From Streptomyces antibioticus (GTDB taxonomy: Bacteria; Actinomycetota; Actinomycetes; Streptomycetales; Streptomycetaceae): a DNA stretch of 64,000 bases. Positions 24,363-33,568 of this stretch are shown one piece after another. The notes beneath the pieces are model-generated. The model searched no databases, was not told the DNA's origin, and saw only the letters and a list, made by a program, of their open reading frames with translations. Each line of letters opens with the position of its first letter. Position 1 is the stretch's first letter. Location of the stretch: contig NZ_KQ948424.1 of NCBI RefSeq assembly GCF_001514065.1, positions 593,568-657,567 of the forward strand, in the 5' to 3' direction. A program made the position numbers and the translations under genes.

Positions 24363-25798
24363 GGCTCCGCAAGCTGGGCTGCAAAGGCGGCATCCACTCG
24401 CTGCGCGGGAAGCTGACGCTGGCGAACGTGGCGCTGCTCGCACTCGGCATCGTCGCGGCGACCGCGGTGAGCGTGATGGCCATGCGGTACTACCTGCTCG
24501 ACCAGATCGACTCCGAGCTCGCCAAGTCGCGCGAGACGTTCAGCAGTTCGGGGCTGTCCATGCAGATGATCGACGACCTGAGCACACTGGCGATCGTCCG
24601 GGAGCGGTTCCTGCACCAGGACGACGGGGCGGCGCGGCCTGACCAGATCCTCAGCGTCGTCGACACCCACGGCGACGCCGTCTCCCTGGGCGACTTCACC
24701 CCGAGCGCCCTCCAGAAGGACCTCGCGGACGCGGTGGACGACCCGCGCGCGCTGGCCGCCGACCCCGAGCCGCACGACATCCGGGTGCGTGGGGATTCCT
24801 ACCGGGCCACCGCGACCCGGCTCACCGACGGCACGTACATCGTGTTCGCCACCTCCACCGAGGCCGTCCACAAGGGCATCGCCAAGGCCGTCCGGCTCGA
24901 CCTCGCCATCGGCAGCCTGCTGCTGGTGCTGCTGGCCGTGGTGACCTTGTTCAGCGTGCGGCGCCGGATGCGGCCGCTGGAGGACATGGTGGAGACGTCG
25001 TCGGCGATCGCCGAGGGCGACCTGACCCGGCGCGTCCCCTCCAGCCGGGACGCCACCCTGGAGGTCGAGCAGCTGCGCACGGCGCTCAACGCCATGCTCC
25101 ACCAGGTGGAGTCGGCGCACCGCACGCGCGAGCGCAGCGCCGGCCAGCTGCGCCGCTTCGTCGCCGACGCCTCGCACGAACTGCGCACACCGCTGTCCGC
25201 GATACGCGGCTATCTCCAGCTGTACGACCAGGGGATGCTCCAGGACCCCGACGAGCGCAAACGCGCCTGGGGGCGGGTGATGGCCGAGGCCGACCGGATG
25301 GGGCGCCTGGTGGACGAACTGCTCACGCTGGCCCGCCTCGACCAGCAGCCCGAGCTGCGCTTCCGCAACGTCGACCTGACCCGGCTGGTGCGGGACGCGG
25401 CCGAGGACCTGCGGGTGCAGCAGCCGGGGCGGCCGATCAGCGTCGACGCGGACGGGGCGCTGCTGGTGCACGCCGACGAGGCGGGGCTCCGGCAGGTCCT
25501 GGGCAACCTGGTGGGCAACGTGCGCACGCACACCCCGGCCGAGGTGCCTGTGCGGCTCGGGGTGGAGCGGGCCTACGGGGCCGTACGGCTGTGTGTCGCG
25601 GACGACGGCCCGGGCCTCGCCGAGGAGGACGCCGCACGCGTCTTCGACCGGTTCTTCCGGGCCGGCGGGGGCGCGGGCAGCGGGCTCGGGCTGGCGATCG
25701 TGCAGGGGGTCGTGCAGGCGCACGGCGGGCGGGTGACGGTGCGGACGGCGCCGGGCGAGGGGCTGGCGGTGACGGTGATGCTGCCGTCGCGGACGTAG
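24359..25798 (+). CDS. Membrane sensor histidine kinase
   Basis: The protein has 479 residues. There are two transmembrane segments, near 20-45 and 180-205, with an extracytoplasmic sensor domain of about 130 residues between them. HAMP follows the second (RRRMRPLEDMVETSSAIAEG). The HisKA box is FVADASHELRTPLSAIRGYL with the phospho-accepting His. The ATPase domain carries the N-box LGNLVGNVRTHTP, the G1 box VADDGPGL and G2 box GSGLGLAIV. It acts on the response regulator encoded immediately upstream, with which it overlaps by 4 bp. The signal is unknown; proximity to an MMPL exporter suggests envelope or amphiphile stress. Confidence 0.95.
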   Translation: MRLRKLGCKGGIHSLRGKLTLANVALLALGIVAATAVSVMAMRYYLLDQIDSELAKSRETFSSSGLSMQMIDDLSTLAIVRERFLHQDDGAARPDQILSVVDTHGDAVSLGDFTPSALQKDLADAVDDPRALAADPEPHDIRVRGDSYRATATRLTDGTYIVFATSTEAVHKGIAKAVRLDLAIGSLLLVLLAVVTLFSVRRRMRPLEDMVETSSAIAEGDLTRRVPSSRDATLEVEQLRTALNAMLHQVESAHRTRERSAGQLRRFVADASHELRTPLSAIRGYLQLYDQGMLQDPDERKRAWGRVMAEADRMGRLVDELLTLARLDQQPELRFRNVDLTRLVRDAAEDLRVQQPGRPISVDADGALLVHADEAGLRQVLGNLVGNVRTHTPAEVPVRLGVERAYGAVRLCVADDGPGLAEEDAARVFDRFFRAGGGAGSGLGLAIVQGVVQAHGGRVTVRTAPGEGLAVTVMLPSRT

Positions 25799-25823
25799 GC
25801 GCCCCACGCGCGCGTGTGTGTGC

Positions 25824-26225
25824 CTAAGTGTTCGCCAGCACCAGGGCCCACACCGTCTTGCCGTGCCGCCCCCGGCTCCACACCCCCCACGCGGCGGCGA
25901 CGTTCTCCACCAGGTGCAGTCCGCGCCCGGACTCCTCCCCCTCCCCCACCAGCCGCAGCCGCGGCTCCAGTTGGCCCTCGTCGGAGACCTCTATGAGGCA
26001 GGAGCCGTCGGCGAGGGCGGTCACCGCGACCTCGAACTCGCGCTCCAGGAGCGGCCCGTGGCGTACGACGTTGGTGGCGAGCTCGGACACCAGCAGCACC
26101 GCGTCCGCCAGCGCCGGGTCGTCATGGCCGTGCCCCCAGTCGGCCAGATGGTCCCGTACCCGGCGCCGCGCCAGACCGACGGACGCCGGATGCCGGGGCA
26201 GCCGGAAGGAGTTGCGTCTCAACAC
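25824..26225 (-). CDS. RsbW-like ATP-binding (HATPase_c) protein
   Basis: The protein has 133 residues. The GHKL ATPase fold of anti-sigma kinases is visible: the N-box as LLVSELATNVVRHG, then LIEVSDEGQLEPRL and the glycine-rich ESGRGLHLVENVAAAWGV. The start SFRLPRHPASVGLARRRVRD is typical of the many short Streptomyces relatives. Such proteins bind or phosphorylate anti-sigma antagonists; whether this one has kinase activity is not visible. There is no sigma-factor gene beside it. It is convergent with the sensor kinase gene. Confidence 0.9.
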   Translation of the reverse strand: MLRRNSFRLPRHPASVGLARRRVRDHLADWGHGHDDPALADAVLLVSELATNVVRHGPLLEREFEVAVTALADGSCLIEVSDEGQLEPRLRLVGEGEESGRGLHLVENVAAAWGVWSRGRHGKTVWALVLANT

Positions 26226-26320
26226 ATGTGCTCCTCACCCCACGCACACCTCCGTCACATGGTGCTGCGTCGGGCACCCGCCCCGCGCCACTCGGGCGAA
26301 TGTCATGCCGCGAGTTCGCG

Positions 26321-27877
26321 TCAGATCCAGTTGAGGCGCCAGAGCCGGAAGACACCGGTGCCGTCCGAGAGGTACTGGCCACCACCGACGTCCTCACTGC
26401 TCACGACGTACTCCTTGGCCTGCCAGAGCGGGATGACCGGCACGTCGCGCGCGATGGCGTCCTGCATCGACCGGAAGTCCTCCGCGGCGTCGGCGCGGTC
26501 GGCGTACTGCTGACTGGCCTGGATCAGCCTGTCGACCTCGGAGCTGCTGTAGCCGGTGTTCATGGTGCCGTCGGTGCCGACGAGCGGCCCGCCGTAGGTG
26601 TCCGGGTCGGGGAAGTCGGCGACCCAGCCGACCGCGTAGGCGTCGAGCTTGCCGTTGGCCCACGCCTTCTGGAAGGCGGTCCACTCGTACGGCTTGAGCG
26701 TCACCTTGAACAGCCCGCCCGCCTCCAGCTGCTTCTTGAGCTCGGCGGCCTCCTTGTCGGCGGCGCCGCGACCGGTGGCGTACCCGTAGGTGAACTTCAC
26801 CGGCAGCGTCACCCCGGCCTGGGTGAGCAGGGCCTTGGCCTTGGCGGTGCTCTGCTTGGCGTAGGCGTCGAAGAACGCCGTGGTGTGGCCGGTGATGCCC
26901 GCCGGGATCAGCGAGTAGAGGGGGTCGACGGTCCCGTCGTAGACCGTGGCGGCCAGCCGCTCGCGGTCGATCATCCAGGCCATCGCCTGCCGGACCTTGG
27001 TGTCGTGCAGCGGCGAGGAGGAGCGGGTGTTGAGATAGAGGTTGCGGACCTCGGAGCTGTCGGCCTCGGAGACGCGCATCGTGGGGTCGCTGGGGTTCAG
27101 CCGGGCGAGCACCTCGGGCGGCAGCTGGCGGGTGGCGACGTCGATCTGCCGGGCCTTCCAAGCCGCGTTCAGCTTGTCGGCGTCCTTGTAGTAGATCAGT
27201 TCGACCGGGCGCCCGGAGTCCTTGACCGCGCCCTGGTAGCGGCTGCTGGGCTGGAGGGTGACCTTCTTGTCCTTCGTATACGAGCTCAGCTCGTACGGGC
27301 CGGTGCCGTCCACGCCGTCGTCCTTGCGCAGGCCGTCCGCGGGGTACTTGTCGCGGTCGACGATCGAACCGGCTCCGGTGGCGACCTTGAACGGGAAGGT
27401 GGCGTCCGGCGAGGAGAGGTGGAAAGTGACCGTCAGGCCCTGGGCCGTCACCGACTTGAGGGTGTCGAGCAGGGAGACCGGGCCGACGTCCGACTTGATC
27501 TTCTTGACCCGGTCGAACGAGAACTTGACGTCCTCGGCGGTCATCGCCCGCCCGCTCGGGAACTCGAGGTCCTTCCGCAGTTGGCAGCGGTACGTCTTGA
27601 GGCCGCCGCCCACGAACGCACAGCTCTCCGCCGCGTCGGGCACCGGTGTGGCGCCGCCCGACTCGAAGGTCAGCAGCGACTGGAAGACATTGCTGAACAA
27701 AGCCCAGGATCCGGCGTCATAGGCGCCGGCCGGGTCGAGGGACGTCACCACGTCCGTCGTACCGACCTTGATCGTCTTGTTCGAGTCCTCCTGCGACGGC
27801 ATCAACTGCCAGCCGCCCACTCCCACGGCCGCCAGCACGAGCAGCGTCGCGAGAATCCGTATGCGAACCGATCGCAT
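26321..27877 (-). CDS. ABC-type oligopeptide solute-binding protein (SBP_bac_5), orphan
   Basis: The protein has 518 residues from ATG 27877, with GGAAGGAAA 3 nt upstream. One N-terminal hydrophobic segment (RIRILATLLVLAAVGVGGWQ) has no cysteine after it, so it is membrane-anchored or cleaved by signal peptidase I and is not a standard lipoprotein. The body has the family-5 pattern: VVTSLDPAGAYD, DLEFPSGRAMTAEDVKFSFD, VRQAMAWMIDRERLA and YAVGWVADFPDPDTY. It would bind a peptide or similar ligand outside the cell. No permease or ATPase gene is adjacent, so it may lend its ligand to a transporter encoded elsewhere. Confidence 0.92.
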   Translation of the reverse strand: MRSVRIRILATLLVLAAVGVGGWQLMPSQEDSNKTIKVGTTDVVTSLDPAGAYDAGSWALFSNVFQSLLTFESGGATPVPDAAESCAFVGGGLKTYRCQLRKDLEFPSGRAMTAEDVKFSFDRVKKIKSDVGPVSLLDTLKSVTAQGLTVTFHLSSPDATFPFKVATGAGSIVDRDKYPADGLRKDDGVDGTGPYELSSYTKDKKVTLQPSSRYQGAVKDSGRPVELIYYKDADKLNAAWKARQIDVATRQLPPEVLARLNPSDPTMRVSEADSSEVRNLYLNTRSSSPLHDTKVRQAMAWMIDRERLAATVYDGTVDPLYSLIPAGITGHTTAFFDAYAKQSTAKAKALLTQAGVTLPVKFTYGYATGRGAADKEAAELKKQLEAGGLFKVTLKPYEWTAFQKAWANGKLDAYAVGWVADFPDPDTYGGPLVGTDGTMNTGYSSSEVDRLIQASQQYADRADAAEDFRSMQDAIARDVPVIPLWQAKEYVVSSEDVGGGQYLSDGTGVFRLWRLNWI

Positions 27878-28083
27878 CGGTTTCCTTCCCCGGGCCCCTG
27901 ACGGCCCCCAGCACATATGCCACTCCCCTAGCGGCGCGGCTCACCTAATCACACGGGTTTCCTCGGCGGAAGAGGGATCTTGGGAGTTGAGAAAGTCATT
28001 GCCGCAAGGTGTTACCGAAGAGTTTCACAGGGCTCGCACAGAGTCCGCCGCGAAAGGTTTCAACCCGGCTGTACGAGACCGCT

Positions 28084-29328
28084 CTATGCCTGACGGGACG
28101 CCAGCTCGATCACCGTGATGTCCGAAGGCGCGCCCACGCGCGTGGGCGACCCCCAGGCGCCCGCGCCGCGGCTGACGTAGAGCTGCGTGTCGCCGTAGCG
28201 CTCCAGGCCCGCGACGGTCGGGTTGGCGGCTGCGGCGATCAGGTTGCCGGGCCAGAGCTGGCCGCCGTGGGTGTGGCCGGAGAGCTGGAGGTCGACGCCG
28301 TGCTCGACGGCGTCGTGGATCTGCACGGGCTGGTGGGCGAGGAGCACGCACGCGCGCGTGGTGTCACGGTCGCCGAGCGCCTTGCCGAAGTCGGGGCCCT
28401 GGCCCTCGCTCTCCCCGGCGATGTCGTTGACGCCCGCGAGATCGAAATGGCGCAGCTCCGTGCGGGCGTTCTCCAAGGGGAGCAGTCCGAGCCGGCGCAC
28501 CTCCTCGACCCACTGCTCGGCGCCGGAGAAGTACTCGTGGTTGCCGGTGACGAAGTAGGCCGGCGCCTTCAGCTGCGAGAGCGGGGCGGCGGCCGGGCCG
28601 AGGTCCTTCACGCTGCCGTCCACCAGGTCGCCGACGACCGCGACCAGGTCGGGCTGGGTGGCGTTGATCGTGTCGACGACCTTCTGCGCGAAGCCACGGC
28701 CCAGCACGGGGCCGAGGTGGATGTCGCTGACCACCGCGATCCTGAACCCGTGCGCCGCGCGCGGCAGTTTGGCCAGCGGCACGGTGACCCGCTTCACCCT
28801 CGGCCCGCGCAGCACGCCGTACGTGCCGTAGCCGACGGTCCCGACCGCAGCTGCGGCGGCCGCTCCGCCGACCACGCGGGAGACGAACAGGCGCCGGGAG
28901 GGGGCGGCCAAGAGACGGGGGGAGGCGGGCTCGGCGGGCTCTTCGGGGGCCGGTCCCGCCGGTACGGGCTCCGGACGCGGTACGGCGACGGCCGTGACGG
29001 GCGCGTGCCGCCGGTCCCGTCGCTCCAGGAAGCGGCGCAGCAGCGGTCGTACGACCTCACCCGCCAGCACGCCCAGCAGCAGGTAGATCGACAGCGCCAG
29101 CCACAGGAAGCCGGGCCAGGCCAGCGTCTGCTGGAGCCAGAAGGGCGCTCCGGTGCGCTCGCCCACGAGGGCGCCGATCGCCAGCAGCCAGCCACCGGCG
29201 ACGACCACCACGCCGATCCGCCGGCCCCAGCCCGGGCCGCTCGTCGTGTCGCGGAACAGGCGGCGCCACAGGTACCAGTTGCCGGTCACCAGGACGGCCA
29301 GGGCCAGCACGGCGAAGACGATGACCAC
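28084..29328 (-). CDS. Membrane-anchored metallophosphoesterase
   Basis: The protein has 414 residues. Several N-terminal transmembrane segments (near 1-20, 37-57, 70-95) are followed by a Pro-rich linker and one more hydrophobic stretch with a twin-arginine look (SRRLFVSRVVGGAAAAAAVG). The calcineurin-like domain follows, with metal motifs VVSDIHLG, VVGDLVDG, TGNHEYF and SGHTHGGQLWPG. The catalytic domain probably lies outside the membrane. The family includes YkuE-like enzymes acting on phospholipid or nucleotide phosphates; the substrate is unknown. The start GTG 29328 has AAGGGAT upstream. The next gene upstream on this strand is the SCO4848-type gene. Confidence 0.9.
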   Translation of the reverse strand: MVIVFAVLALAVLVTGNWYLWRRLFRDTTSGPGWGRRIGVVVVAGGWLLAIGALVGERTGAPFWLQQTLAWPGFLWLALSIYLLLGVLAGEVVRPLLRRFLERRDRRHAPVTAVAVPRPEPVPAGPAPEEPAEPASPRLLAAPSRRLFVSRVVGGAAAAAAVGTVGYGTYGVLRGPRVKRVTVPLAKLPRAAHGFRIAVVSDIHLGPVLGRGFAQKVVDTINATQPDLVAVVGDLVDGSVKDLGPAAAPLSQLKAPAYFVTGNHEYFSGAEQWVEEVRRLGLLPLENARTELRHFDLAGVNDIAGESEGQGPDFGKALGDRDTTRACVLLAHQPVQIHDAVEHGVDLQLSGHTHGGQLWPGNLIAAAANPTVAGLERYGDTQLYVSRGAGAWGSPTRVGAPSDITVIELASRQA

Positions 29329-29370
29329 GGAGTCGTATCCCTTTGTTGTCGAATGCGGCGAACGGGCCCG

Positions 29371-29613
29371 CTATGACGTCTGGCGCAAAGCGCGCACCCC
29401 GCGCAACCCGATGAGCCCGACGACCGTCCCCAATACGAAGGAAACGATGGCGAGCGTCAGGTGCACCCAGAAGTACGCGGTCGGGTCGCCCGCGTCGTCG
29501 AACGCGAGTCCGCTGCCGTCCTTGACGAGATTCTTGACGAAAGTGATCCAGATGACCCAGCTCCACACCCCGAAGGCGAGCAGGAACCAGGAGACGGGGC
29601 GGCTGAGCTTCAT
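29371..29613 (-). CDS. SCO4848-family small membrane protein
   Basis: The protein has 80 residues from ATG 29613. Two transmembrane helices are visible (PVSWFLLAFGVWSWVIWITF and FWVHLTLAIVSFVLGTVVGL), joined by a short loop with the conserved-looking acidic stretch FDDAGDPTAYF. This family is found throughout Streptomyces beside the DD-carboxypeptidase gene, as here, and has no known function. The GATACT at 29620-29625 ends 6 nt before the ATG, predicting a leaderless mRNA. Confidence 0.88.
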   Translation of the reverse strand: MKLSRPVSWFLLAFGVWSWVIWITFVKNLVKDGSGLAFDDAGDPTAYFWVHLTLAIVSFVLGTVVGLIGLRGVRALRQTS

Positions 29614-29704
29614 GCGTCCAGTATCTCCGCCGGGTGTCTGGTTCCTCGGCCGGGGTGGGGAGGGCAGTGGGACTTCACGGGCGGTGGCATGTACGTTTCC
29701 GACC

Positions 29705-30985
29705 GTGTCCGCACCCAAGAAGACCACCAGGCGATCCCTGCTGGTCGCTTCCGCCACCCTGACGTCCCTCGCGCTGACCGCGGGCCCCGTGCTCGCCGCG
29801 CCCAGCCCTTCGGCATCTCCCTCGGCCACCCCGCCCGCGAAGATGTCGACGGTCGGCGGCGCCCGGCTCGGGCAGGCGGGTACCCAGGTCAACCTGGCGA
29901 GCGGGGTGCCGGTGCTGCCCAAGGGCCTCACCGCGCGGTCGTGGATCGTCTCCGACGCCGAGTCCGGCGAGGTGCTCGCCGCGCACAACGCACACTGGCG
30001 GCTGGCCCCGGCGAGCACCCTGAAGATGCTGTTCGCCGACACCGTCCTGCCGAAGTTCCCCAGCACCACCGAGCACAAGGTCGTCCCCTCCGACCTCGCC
30101 GGCATGGGCGCCGGCTCCAGCATGGTCGGCATAAAGGAGGGCGAGAAGTACACCGTCCACGACCTGTGGCTCGGTGTCTTCCTGCGCTCCGGCAACGACG
30201 CCGTGCACGTGCTGTCCGCGATGAACGGCGGCGTGAAGCACACGGTCGCGGAGATGAACGAGCACGCCGAGGAGCTCCAGGCCCTCGACACCCACGCGGT
30301 CAGCCCGGACGGCTACGACGCCGAGGGCCAGGTGTCGAGCGCGTACGACCTGACGCTGTTCGCCCGCTCCGGGCTCCAGAAGAAGGACTTCCGCGAGTAC
30401 TGCTCGACGGTCAGCGCGAAGTTCCCCGGCGAGACCAAGAAGAACAAGAAGGGCAAGAAGGTCCGCGAGTCCTTCGAGATCCAGAACACCAACCGGCTGC
30501 TGTCCGGTACCGACTCCGACATCGGCGTCTACCCGGGCATCGCGGGCGTCAAGAACGGCAACACCACCAACGCGGGCGCCACCTTCACCGGCGTCGCCGA
30601 ACGGGGCGGCAAGGTGCTGCTCGTCACCGTCATGAACCCGGCGAAGAACGAGCACAACGAGGTCTACAAGGAGACCGCGAAGCTCTTCGACTGGGGCTTC
30701 AAGGCCGCCGGCAAGGTCCAGCCGGTGGGTGAGCTGGTCCCGCCGAAGAGCGCCGCCCAGCCGAGCGCCCAGCCGGGTGCCACGGCCTCCGGCGAGGCGG
30801 GCGGCGCGGTCGGTGGCGGCGGGTCCTCCGCCAAGCCGGTGGCGAGCGCCACGGCGGCCTCCGGCTCCGGCGGCATGGGCATCGCCCTCGCCATCACCGG
30901 GGGCGTGCTGGCGCTGCTGGCGGCGGGCGCGTTCCTGGTCAACCGCCGGTGGCCGCTGCCGGATCTCGTACGACGTCGTCGCTGA
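29705..30985 (+). CDS. D-alanyl-D-alanine carboxypeptidase (peptidase S11)
   Basis: The protein has 426 residues from GTG 29705. A signal peptide (TTRRSLLVASATLTSLALTA) is followed by a Pro/Ser linker. Active-site motifs are S104-T-L-K107, S162-G-N164 and, where KTG is expected, K283-N-G285. It trims the terminal D-Ala of peptidoglycan stem peptides. After the catalytic domain, a Ser/Ala/Gly-rich stretch leads to a C-terminal transmembrane anchor (GIALAITGGVLALLAAGAFL) with a basic end, as usual for this class. Its last 47 bp overlap the convergent YihY-type gene. Confidence 0.93.
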   Translation: MSAPKKTTRRSLLVASATLTSLALTAGPVLAAPSPSASPSATPPAKMSTVGGARLGQAGTQVNLASGVPVLPKGLTARSWIVSDAESGEVLAAHNAHWRLAPASTLKMLFADTVLPKFPSTTEHKVVPSDLAGMGAGSSMVGIKEGEKYTVHDLWLGVFLRSGNDAVHVLSAMNGGVKHTVAEMNEHAEELQALDTHAVSPDGYDAEGQVSSAYDLTLFARSGLQKKDFREYCSTVSAKFPGETKKNKKGKKVRESFEIQNTNRLLSGTDSDIGVYPGIAGVKNGNTTNAGATFTGVAERGGKVLLVTVMNPAKNEHNEVYKETAKLFDWGFKAAGKVQPVGELVPPKSAAQPSAQPGATASGEAGGAVGGGGSSAKPVASATAASGSGGMGIALAITGGVLALLAAGAFLVNRRWPLPDLVRRRR

Positions 30986-31850
30986 TCTCGTCGAGTTCGT
31001 CCTCCTTGCTCTCCGTCGCCGTCCAGGCGGCGCAGAACAGGACGAGTTTCGACGTGAAGTTGATCCACAGCAGCAGGGCGACGGGGACACCGAAGGCGCC
31101 GTACATGCTCTTCGCCGCCACGCCCTGCATGTAGCCGCTCAGCAGCAGCTTCAGCAGCTCGAACCCGACCGCGCCGATCAGCGCCGCCACCAGCAGTCGG
31201 CGGCGCGTCGGTTCGACGCCGGGCAGCAGGGTGAGGACGTACAGCAGGAGCAGGAAGTCGGCGAGTACGGCGATCAGGAAGGCCGCGGCGCGCAGCAGGA
31301 CCGCGCCCCAGCCCTCGCGGTCGATGCCGATCTGGTCGCTGATCCAGCCGACCATGGCGGAGCCGACGGCGGACGCGGCGATGGTGACCAGGAGCGCGCC
31401 GCCGAGGCCGACCAGGATGCCGGCGTCCTTGGCCTTGCTCAGGACCGGGTTCTCCTCCTCGTCGGGCAGCTCCCACACCGCGCGCAGGCACTCACGCATC
31501 GAGCCGACCCAGCCGATGCCGGTGAACAGCAGGACGGCGCCGGCGATGAGGCCGATGGCCCCGGCGTTCTCGACCAGGCCGTCGATGTTCAGCTGGTCGG
31601 AGATGCCGGGCACCTGGTCGGCGATCTTGTTCTGCAGCTCGTCCTGCTGCGACTGGCTGAGGGTCGCGGCGGCGATCGCCGCGGCCACGGTCAGCAGCGG
31701 GAACAGGGCGATGAAGCTGATGAACGTCATCGCGGCGGCCAGCCGCGTCCACTTCACCCGGTCCAGCCGCTCGTACGACCGCCACGCGTGCGTGGCCATC
31801 AGCCGGACCAGCGCCGGCCCGACTACGGGGAGCTTCTTCAGCCAGTCCAT
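30939..31850 (-). CDS. YihY/virulence-factor-BrkB-type membrane protein
   Basis: The protein has 303 residues from ATG 31850, with AGAGGCGGAC just upstream. About six transmembrane helices are visible, beginning AAAMTFISFIALFPLLTVAA, a signature of the family, and ending with YGAFGVPVALLLWINFTSKL. Members were once called ribonuclease BN in error; their transport or envelope role is unresolved. The C-terminus is acidic (ESKEDELDEISDDVV). The stop lies inside the 3' end of the convergent carboxypeptidase gene. Confidence 0.9.
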   Translation of the reverse strand: MDWLKKLPVVGPALVRLMATHAWRSYERLDRVKWTRLAAAMTFISFIALFPLLTVAAAIAAATLSQSQQDELQNKIADQVPGISDQLNIDGLVENAGAIGLIAGAVLLFTGIGWVGSMRECLRAVWELPDEEENPVLSKAKDAGILVGLGGALLVTIAASAVGSAMVGWISDQIGIDREGWGAVLLRAAAFLIAVLADFLLLLYVLTLLPGVEPTRRRLLVAALIGAVGFELLKLLLSGYMQGVAAKSMYGAFGVPVALLLWINFTSKLVLFCAAWTATESKEDELDEISDDVVRDPAAATGG

Positions 31851-31944
31851 GTCCGCCTCTGTGCTCGGTGACCCAGGTATGCCCCACGTCCTGTAGACCC
31901 ATGTACGACTACCCCGAAAGCGCAGGACAGTGGCGGTGGGTGCG

Positions 31945-33015
31945 CTAGCAATGTGCCACCGCCAGCCCGTACATCCCCAGCCACACCAGGCCGATGACGG
32001 CGAGGGCGCGGTCGCCGAGGACGACCTCCTCGGGTTCGCCCGCGGTGCCGCGGTCGGCGAAGACGGCGTACCGCAGGACCGCGAGGATGAACGCCACGAC
32101 GGACAGCTGGCGCCAGGGCAGCAGGCCGGTGGCGGTCGGCGCGGCATGCGTGCCGCCGCCCTCCAGGGCCCACAGGCAGTACCCGAGGACGGCCACCCCG
32201 GCCGCGAGCTGCCAGACGAAGCGCAGATAGCCGGTCGTGTACTCGGTGAGCAACGCGCGCGTGGCGCCCGCCGTGCCTTCCATCTGCACGGCCTCGGAGT
32301 AGCGCTTGGCCGCCACCATGAACAGCGCGCCGAAGCCGGTCGTGATCAGGAACCAGCGCGACAGCGGAATCCCGAGGGCGAGCCCGCCGACCATCGCCCG
32401 CATCAGGAACCCGGTCGTGACGACGACGAGGTCGACGACCAGGACGTGCTTGAGGCTGACGCAGTAGGCGAGTTGCATGCCGACGTAGGCGGTGAGCAGG
32501 GCCGGGACGAGGGGCGGGGTGAGCCAGCCGGCGAGAGCGAGCGCCAGGACGGCGAGGACGCCTCCGACGCCGTACGCGACGGGCACGGGGACCTGTCCGG
32601 CGGCGACCGGGCGGTGGCGCTTGGTGGGGTGGGCGCGGTCGGCGTCGGCGTCGCGGGCGTCGTTGATCAGGTAGACGGCGGCGGCGCACGCCGTGAACAG
32701 CGCGAAGACCAGGGCGAGTTGGGTGAGCGCGTGCCGGGTGAAGAGCTGCCCCGCGGCCGCGGGGGCGGCGACGACGAGGAGGTTCTTGACCCACTGCTTG
32801 GGGCGGGCGGTCTTGAGGAGGCCGTGGAGGACGTGGAGGACATGGAGGACGGAGTGCGGACGGGGGTGGGGTGGTGCGGGGCGTCGCGGGGGCGTGCGTT
32901 GGCCGAGGAGGGCGGGGGTGTTGGGGTGCGCGCTGGGGGTGTTGGAGTGCGTGCTGTCGGAACGCGTGCCGCCGTCGGGGCGCCCGCTGTTGAGGTGCGG
33001 CGCGGTCTCAGTCAT
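31945..33015 (-). CDS. UbiA-type decaprenyl-phosphate phosphoribosyltransferase
   Basis: The protein has 356 residues, with a hydrophilic Pro/Thr-rich arm of about 60 residues before the membrane domain. The family start is LLKTARPKQWVKNLLVVAAP. The first Asp-rich motif is NDARDADADRAHPTKRHRP, binding Mg-prenyl phosphate. About eight or nine helices follow. Mycobacterial Rv3806c, the closest known type, joins phosphoribosyl diphosphate to decaprenyl phosphate, the first step to decaprenyl-phospho-arabinose. The gene overlaps the PAP2 phosphatase gene by 8 bp (33008-33015), so the two are co-translated, and DprE1/DprE2-like genes are divergent next door. Confidence 0.88.
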   Translation of the reverse strand: MTETAPHLNSGRPDGGTRSDSTHSNTPSAHPNTPALLGQRTPPRRPAPPHPRPHSVLHVLHVLHGLLKTARPKQWVKNLLVVAAPAAAGQLFTRHALTQLALVFALFTACAAAVYLINDARDADADRAHPTKRHRPVAAGQVPVPVAYGVGGVLAVLALALAGWLTPPLVPALLTAYVGMQLAYCVSLKHVLVVDLVVVTTGFLMRAMVGGLALGIPLSRWFLITTGFGALFMVAAKRYSEAVQMEGTAGATRALLTEYTTGYLRFVWQLAAGVAVLGYCLWALEGGGTHAAPTATGLLPWRQLSVVAFILAVLRYAVFADRGTAGEPEEVVLGDRALAVIGLVWLGMYGLAVAHC

Positions 33016-33568
33016 GCGCGCCCCCTCGCATCCAGCGCGCTCCCAAACGCGCCGTGAGCGCCCCCAGGGCCGCGCCCGCCGCTACGTCGGAGGGGTAGTG
33101 GACGCCGACGACGAGGCGCGACAGGCACATGGCGACGGCGAGGGGCGGGAGGAGACGGGTGGCCCCCAGCGCCCCGAACGCCACCGCGGCCGCCGCGGCG
33201 GAGGTCGCGTGCGAGCTGGGGAAGGAGTAGCGGCCGGCGGTGCGCACGAGGGGTTCGACGTGCGCGGGGCGCGGGCGTCGCACCACCCTCTTCACGCCCA
33301 TGCTGACGGCGTGCGCGCCCGCAGTGAGCGCTGTCCCGCGCAACCAGGCGCCGCGTCGCGCGCCGTCCACGGCGGCTCCCGCGAGGCCCGCCGCGAGCCA
33401 CAGCGCCCCGTGCTCGCCGGCCCAGGACAGGGTGCGCGCGGCGGCGCCGACGCGCGGGTCGGCACCGTACGCCCGGAACGCCGAAAGGATTCGGCACTCC
33501 AACATGCCAGGGCGCATGTCGAGGACACCGGTGTCGTCGAGGCCGTCCGGATCGTCGAATGGGTCCAT
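33008..33568 (-). CDS. PAP2-family phosphatase, likely decaprenylphosphoryl-5-phosphoribose phosphatase
   Basis: The protein has 186 residues. All three acid-phosphatase motifs are present: KRVVRRPRP, PSSHATS and SRLVVGVHYPSD. Several helices place the active site at the membrane. By context with the UbiA-type gene it overlaps, it should remove the 5-phosphate from decaprenylphosphoryl-phosphoribose, as proposed for Rv3807c. The start ATG 33568 has only a weak ribosome-binding site. The 143-bp region to 33712 is a divergent promoter shared with the DprE1-like gene. Confidence 0.87.
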   Translation of the reverse strand: MDPFDDPDGLDDTGVLDMRPGMLECRILSAFRAYGADPRVGAAARTLSWAGEHGALWLAAGLAGAAVDGARRGAWLRGTALTAGAHAVSMGVKRVVRRPRPAHVEPLVRTAGRYSFPSSHATSAAAAAVAFGALGATRLLPPLAVAMCLSRLVVGVHYPSDVAAGAALGALTARLGARWMRGGAHD

